Source: Acidilobaceae archaeon (GTDB lineage Archaea > Thermoproteota > Thermoprotei_A > Sulfolobales > Acidilobaceae). From it: DNA of 9,849 bases. Below are positions 7,205 through 9,849 of the stretch, piece by piece; position 1 is the stretch's first letter, and every line of letters begins with the position of its first letter. The translations under genes were made by a program, and so were the position numbers. The notes under the pieces are model-generated. The model was not told the origin of the DNA. It saw only the letters and a program-made list of their open reading frames with translations, and ran no database searches. The stretch is from NCBI GenBank assembly GCA_027013765.1, contig JALWGG010000182.1:1-9849 (forward strand), in the 5' to 3' direction.

Positions 7205-7543
7205 ATGGGGATGGAGAGGGTTAATAGGGACTCGATTACCAAGAACCTATCCGTGATCTATGAGGACATGGATGTTGTAGTCTATACAGCGCCAAACGAG
7301 GATGAATTAAAGAATATTATTTTGAATCTACTTAAGGAGTATGAGAAGATGACCATACGTGACATACACAGCCACCTGTCCGGGCTGGCAAGCGAGGATA
7401 AGATCAGGTATGCTCTCAACGATCTACTGAAAGAGAACATGGTTATAGCTGACCGGTACGGGTACTTCTATCTGATGCGTGTAGACGACTATGAGGACTA
7501 TGAGGAATTGGATGAGTATGAGGACCTCTATAGCGAATTCTAA
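7205..7543 (+). CDS. Winged-helix-like small protein with acidic Tyr-rich tail
   Basis: A 112-residue protein of no recognised family. Residues 31-91 read as a winged-helix DNA-binding domain: helix NEDELKNIILNLLKEYE, helix MTIRDIHSHLSG, recognition-type helix EDKIRYALNDLLKENMV, then a wing IADRYGYFYLMR. The last 20 residues (93-112) hold 11 Asp/Glu and 4 Tyr with no Lys or Arg, partly encoded by a tandem 9-base repeat (GACTATGAG at 7488-7496 and 7497-7505). ATG 7205 is chosen because GGTG at 7195-7198 is 6 bases upstream; GTG 7196 or ATG 7211 in the same frame are alternatives. The TATA-like box at 7153-7165 fits a monocistronic message. The tail could be an activation surface, a DNA mimic that tunes binding, or a partner-docking site; none of these is established. 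Confidence 0.75.
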   Translation: MGMERVNRDSITKNLSVIYEDMDVVVYTAPNEDELKNIILNLLKEYEKMTIRDIHSHLSGLASEDKIRYALNDLLKENMVIADRYGYFYLMRVDDYEDYEELDEYEDLYSEF

Positions 7544-7601
7544 TCTCCACTATCCTAGCAATCTGGTAATAGGAGGATTGGTGGTTTACCGTATTCTAAT
7601 G

Positions 7602-7606
7602 TTTTT
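7602..7606 (+). terminator. T5 tract, possible archaeal terminator of winged-helix gene
   Basis: A run of five T on the plus strand, 59 bases after the winged-helix gene stop, within the convergent gap. Oligo-T tracts end archaeal transcripts without needing a hairpin. One short tract is weak evidence. Confidence 0.3.
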
Positions 7607-7615
7607 AGTGGCCGC

Positions 7616-7945
7616 CTATATTATGTATGCCTGGTTGACTACGTCCTGGAAGTCGTTGGGGAGGACCTTCCTCCTGCTCTTATAACTGTCATACACCTTC
7701 TCCAGGAACTTGTTGAATACCGGGCATCCATCATACCTGCCATCCCTGTCGCATCTTCCCTGTGTGCCCTCCACTGTAACCATGAGCAGGCACATGCCAG
7801 TCTTCTTATCATAATACGGGCATAGCTTATGGTACCTCTTGGCGCTTTTAACCATTTTGAGCACCCACTTCTTCTTCGGGTCCTCAGGCTGCTCCTCAGG
7901 CCTCTCTAGGCTCCTCTCCTCAATATCCTCCTCGATCTCTCTCAC
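7616..7945 (-). CDS. Four-cysteine small protein, probable metal binder
   Basis: A 109-residue protein of unknown function. The N-terminal 30 residues are very acidic and charged (REIEEDIEERSLERPEEQPEDPKK) and probably disordered. The core carries C-x9-C-x12-C-x8-C-P: LCPYYDKKTGMC, then GRC, then DGCPVF, followed by a basic helix (NKFLEKVYDSYKSRRK). The cysteine order and the closing CP resemble the 73-residue protein at 6280-6501, so a Zn2+ or Fe-S site is likely. The reading frame opens with GTG at 7957, but the base run GGGGTGATC there is itself a near-perfect ribosome site, and GTG 7945 lies 9 bases after its GGTG core; I therefore place the start at 7945. It lies 60 bases downstream of the membrane protease gene on the same strand, possibly co-transcribed, and converges on the winged-helix gene. 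Confidence 0.75.
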   Translation of the reverse strand: MREIEEDIEERSLERPEEQPEDPKKKWVLKMVKSAKRYHKLCPYYDKKTGMCLLMVTVEGTQGRCDRDGRYDGCPVFNKFLEKVYDSYKSRRKVLPNDFQDVVNQAYII

Positions 7946-8005
7946 GGCTCTGATCACCCCTGCCAGGACACTGTAATTGTTTCTCCGAGTTTTTACGTGT
8001 ATCTC

Positions 8006-8590
8006 CTATACAGTTAGGTAGATTGCCACGGCTATTATAAACATTATAGCCCATAGCCTTGGATCTCCCCTCAGGATCTTCTCTCCATCCAGTGGGGGGA
8101 CGGGTAGTAGGTTGAATACTGCTATGAGGCCGTTGATCCAGGCGAACCCGTAGAGCCATGGGTTGCCTGTTATAGTGTATGCTATGCCTCCTAGTAGGCC
8201 GAGCACTATGTTTACCAGGGGGCCTGCGGCGACGGAGTTTAGGACTCCTCTCGTGTATCCGTAGTATGTGTAGGTCCTCACGTAGCCGGGCGCTATTATT
8301 ATGATTGGTAGTAGTGTTGATGCTACTGTGAGTAGTAGCCCCGGTATGTATGCTATGAACTCTGCATACATGCCATACCTCCTGGCCACCTGTCTATGGG
8401 CAGCCTCGTGGAGTAGGAATCCTGCCAGGATGCCTATGAAGTATCCTGAGGTGTAGAAGCCCGGGTCTAGTACATCGCCGCGGCCTACTGCTATTGTCAG
8501 TGCTCCGAGGGCTAGCATGTATGATGCTGGCTCGCCTATCTCCCCGCCTAGTATGGTATACCTGTTCAATCCTCCTAAGCCTCCGGGCAT
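8006..8590 (-). CDS. M50-family (site-2 protease type) membrane metalloprotease
   Basis: An intramembrane zinc protease of up to 194 residues, made almost wholly of hydrophobic helices. The zinc-binding motif HEAAH is at 61-65 within a membrane segment (FLLHEAAHRQVARRYG). GVLNSVAAGPLVNIVLG (115-131) is the conserved AAGP-x-N segment. NLLPVPPLDGEKIL (160-173) supplies the third zinc ligand, D168. All catalytic elements are present; there is no PDZ or CBS domain, so it is a minimal form. Such enzymes cut transmembrane substrates, often to release regulators; no substrate is evident here. ATG 8590 would give a leader of only a few bases from a TATA-like TTAATTAA at 8619-8626. TTG 8569, with GGAGG 10 bases upstream, is a serious alternative that gives NRYTILGGEIGE near the start. 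It is divergent from nadM and upstream of a four-cysteine protein. Confidence 0.93.
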   Translation of the reverse strand: MPGGLGGLNRYTILGGEIGEPASYMLALGALTIAVGRGDVLDPGFYTSGYFIGILAGFLLHEAAHRQVARRYGMYAEFIAYIPGLLLTVASTLLPIIIIAPGYVRTYTYYGYTRGVLNSVAAGPLVNIVLGLLGGIAYTITGNPWLYGFAWINGLIAVFNLLPVPPLDGEKILRGDPRLWAIMFIIAVAIYLTV

Positions 8591-8598
8591 CCCTGGCT

Positions 8599-8611
8599 AT
8601 TGTAGCCTGGT
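8599..8611 (+). repeat. 13-base direct repeat, copy 1
   Basis: ATTGTAGCCTGGT, identical to the copy at 8645-8657, 46 bases away. It lies between the palindromic TATA-like box and the protease start codon, so on that side it covers the expected transcript start. Confidence 0.6.
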
Positions 8612-8644
8612 TGCCATGTTAATTAAGGTATGGTTGTATCCTAG

Positions 8645-8657
8645 ATTGTAGCCTGGT
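8645..8657 (+). repeat. 13-base direct repeat, copy 2
   Basis: ATTGTAGCCTGGT, identical to the copy at 8599-8611. It lies just upstream of nadM, overlapping its GGTG ribosome site and the expected transcript start, so a protein bound here could block nadM expression. Confidence 0.6.
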
Positions 8658-8666
8658 GCAGGTACA

Positions 8667-9197
8667 TTGAGGATGCCTAGGAGGTTCCTCCTATTCGGCA
8701 GGTTCCAGCCTTTCCATAAGGGGCACCTCTCGATCGTGGAGTGGGGCCTCAGCAGGGGGTATGACGAGGTCGTCTTCCTAGTAGGGATGGCCTCTGAGAA
8801 TTATACGCCCAGGAACCCATTCACCGCTGGAGAGAGGATAGAGATGATCAGGTTGAGCCTGAGGGACTGGGGTATACCGCTTGAAAAGACTATAACGGCC
8901 ACTATAAGGACCCTGGAGACTAGTATCGGGAGCGTCTACTACGTCCTCTCCTACGTCCCCAGGGTGGAGGCAATAATGACTAGGAACCCAGTCATATCGA
9001 AGATCTTCCTAGACACGGGTGTGGAGGTCCTCAAGCCCCCAGTCTATAATAGGGATGAGTGGAGGGGCGAGAGGATAAGGAGGCTTATAGCTGAGGGTGA
9101 TGATAGGTGGAAGGATGCGGTGACCCCCTCCACGGCAGAGTATATCGAGAGTATCGGGGGTGTTGAAAGGATCAGGTACTCCCTAGCCAGGGACTAG
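8667..9197 (+). CDS. nadM: Nicotinamide-nucleotide adenylyltransferase, archaeal type
   Basis: Joins NMN and ATP to give NAD+ and pyrophosphate, the central step of NAD synthesis and salvage, in the cytoplasm. The 176-residue length is normal for archaeal NadM. GRFQPFHKGH (11-20) contains the HxGH nucleotidyltransferase motif. NPFTAGERIEMI (50-61) is the strongly conserved family segment. TRNPVISKIF (105-114) and KPPVYNRDEWRGERIRRLI (123-141) match the second nucleotide-binding region, and the ending GGVERIRYSLARD is typical. Two family positions differ: ENYT (44-47) where relatives usually have a SHT-like sequence, and RGERIRR (133-139) instead of SGTxIRR. TTG 8667 is chosen because GGTG (8655-8658) is 8 bases upstream, the same spacing as at stt3; ATG 8673 is the alternative. 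The stop overlaps that of the convergent release-factor gene. Confidence 0.95.
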   Translation: MRMPRRFLLFGRFQPFHKGHLSIVEWGLSRGYDEVVFLVGMASENYTPRNPFTAGERIEMIRLSLRDWGIPLEKTITATIRTLETSIGSVYYVLSYVPRVEAIMTRNPVISKIFLDTGVEVLKPPVYNRDEWRGERIRRLIAEGDDRWKDAVTPSTAEYIESIGGVERIRYSLARD

Positions 9198-9849
9198 CGC
9201 CTCAGCCTATACCTTAATATGCCAGCTATCCCATCGAACACGTTCTTGAACCACTCAGCCTCGGGTATGCTCGGCGGGATTATCACTGGCTTCGCCCCAT
9301 ACCTCTCCGCCTCGTCCCTCCACTCCTCCACATCCTCCCTCTCGTCATGGATTAGTAGAGTCTTTACCATCCCCATCTCAAGGGCCTGCTTCACCTCTGC
9401 CGGGCCGTAGACGATCATGCCCGTATTCTTTGCCAGGTGTGCCTTGAACTCCTCCAGGGCCTTGACCGCCTCCCTGTACATCTGGGCCTGGACAACGTTC
9501 TCAGCCTTCATAACCACCTCCTTCAGCCCCTGGTCGCCCTGGTATGCTACATCAATTAGCTCCCGGGACACGAGCTGTTGTAGCCTGTAGTCCAGGTATT
9601 TCCCCTTGACGAAGTCTAGCTTGGCATAGCCGGGGCCTGCAACTATTATCCCCTTAAGCCTCCCTTTCTCAAGCAGTGGTAGGTAGTGTCTAGCCGCGTG
9701 CTCCCCCACCCTCTTGAAGAAGTCCTCTACCATCTGTTCTATGATCCTGTCGAACCTCCTCTGGCTCTGCCCCCCCATCTTGTGCTTCCCCGGTATATAG
9801 TCGTCCAGCTCCTCAAGGACCTCAAGCCTTCCCCCTCGGAGTACTCCTA
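9194..9849 (-). CDS. prf1: Peptide chain release factor aRF1, C-terminal 217 residues (runs off right edge)
   Basis: Archaeal class-1 release factor: recognises all three stop codons in the ribosomal A site and triggers hydrolysis of peptidyl-tRNA. The frame stays open to the window edge; the first full codon is at 9847. Residues 1-23 of the fragment end in DDYIPGKHK, followed by MGGQSQRRFDR with the catalytic GGQ at fragment positions 25-27. The rest of the middle domain follows (KGIIVAGPGYAKLDFV), then the C-terminal domain that binds the aRF3/elongation-factor-like partner, ending FDGIAGILRYRLRR as in eRF1/aRF1. The N-terminal stop-codon-reading domain with NIKS lies outside the window; the full protein is usually about 370 residues. 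The internal Met at 9778 is the M of the GGQ loop and is not the start. The stop overlaps the nadM stop on the other strand. Confidence 0.96.
   Translation of the reverse strand, partial: GVLRGGRLEVLEELDDYIPGKHKMGGQSQRRFDRIIEQMVEDFFKRVGEHAARHYLPLLEKGRLKGIIVAGPGYAKLDFVKGKYLDYRLQQLVSRELIDVAYQGDQGLKEVVMKAENVVQAQMYREAVKALEEFKAHLAKNTGMIVYGPAEVKQALEMGMVKTLLIHDEREDVEEWRDEAERYGAKPVIIPPSIPEAEWFKNVFDGIAGILRYRLRR

Larger units (their letters stand above)
8591..8666. promoter_or_regulatory. Divergent promoter M50 protease / nadM with palindromic TATA-like core
   Basis: The only strong AT box is the perfect palindrome TTAATTAA at 8619-8626. It lies about 32 bases from the protease ATG (8590) and about 44 bases from the nadM TTG (8667), so one symmetric element could serve both directions. 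The nadM leader then carries GGTG at 8655-8658, 8 bases before TTG. Two copies of a 13-base direct repeat flank the palindrome. Confidence 0.5.

Noticed and set aside
7491..7685. Plus-strand open frame of 64 codons with a hydrophobic stretch, and an AGGAGG at 7571-7576
   Set aside because: It overlaps the end of the winged-helix gene and the antisense of the four-cysteine gene. The AGGAGG is too close to TTG 7578 and GTG 7581, and the hydrophobic run is partly a mirror of the antisense gene. A 34-residue membrane microprotein cannot be excluded but is not supported.
9095..9110. GTGATGA resembling a box C of a C/D guide RNA
   Set aside because: It lies within the nadM Gly-Asp-Asp codons, with no paired box D or internal C'/D' boxes.

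Overview
The window looks like chromosomal DNA of a hyperthermophilic crenarchaeon, probably of the Desulfurococcales. The order is an inference from gene content and style, not a database match. The signs are archaeal-type genes (STT3/AglB oligosaccharyltransferase, archaeal NMN adenylyltransferase NadM, class-1 release factor aRF1, a COG2403 'cyclic 2,3-diphosphoglycerate synthase'-like P-loop protein, archaeal carbamate kinase), heavy use of AGG/AGA for Arg and ATA for Ile, very tight packing, TATA-like boxes before transcription units, and a uniform GGTG Shine-Dalgarno core 6 to 9 bases before most start codons, including several TTG and GTG starts.

Layout from left to right. Bases 1-1051 (minus) hold the N-terminal 350 residues of seryl-tRNA synthetase, which runs off the left edge. 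Bases 1105-3501 (minus) encode a full-length STT3. A 113-base divergent promoter region separates it from a plus-strand operon: cpgS-like gene (3615-4955), carbamate kinase (4966-5880) and a small protein with a degenerate nuclease-like fold (5883-6275). Facing this operon tail to tail is a two-gene minus-strand operon: a helix-turn-helix protein with a C-terminal coiled coil (6514-7008), then a 73-residue four-cysteine protein (6280-6501). Across a divergent promoter lies a plus-strand winged-helix-like protein with a very acidic, Tyr-rich tail (7205-7543). It converges on a second four-cysteine protein (7616-7945, minus) that lies downstream of an M50 site-2-type membrane protease (8006-8590, minus). 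The protease is divergent from nadM (8667-9197, plus), whose stop codon overlaps that of the convergent, right-edge-truncated aRF1 gene (9194-9849, minus).

Most of the window is housekeeping: translation (serS, aRF1), NAD synthesis (nadM), N-glycosylation of surface proteins (stt3) and acyl-phosphate/carbamoyl-phosphate metabolism (cpgS-like, arcC). The least explained part is 6280-8590. There, two DNA-binding-type small proteins are transcribed divergently, each lies next to a small protein with a similar four-cysteine pattern, and a membrane protease is adjacent. No RNA gene, CRISPR array, insertion sequence or other mobile element was recognised. No intergenic stretch exceeds 300 bases; the longest is about 196 bases (7009-7204).
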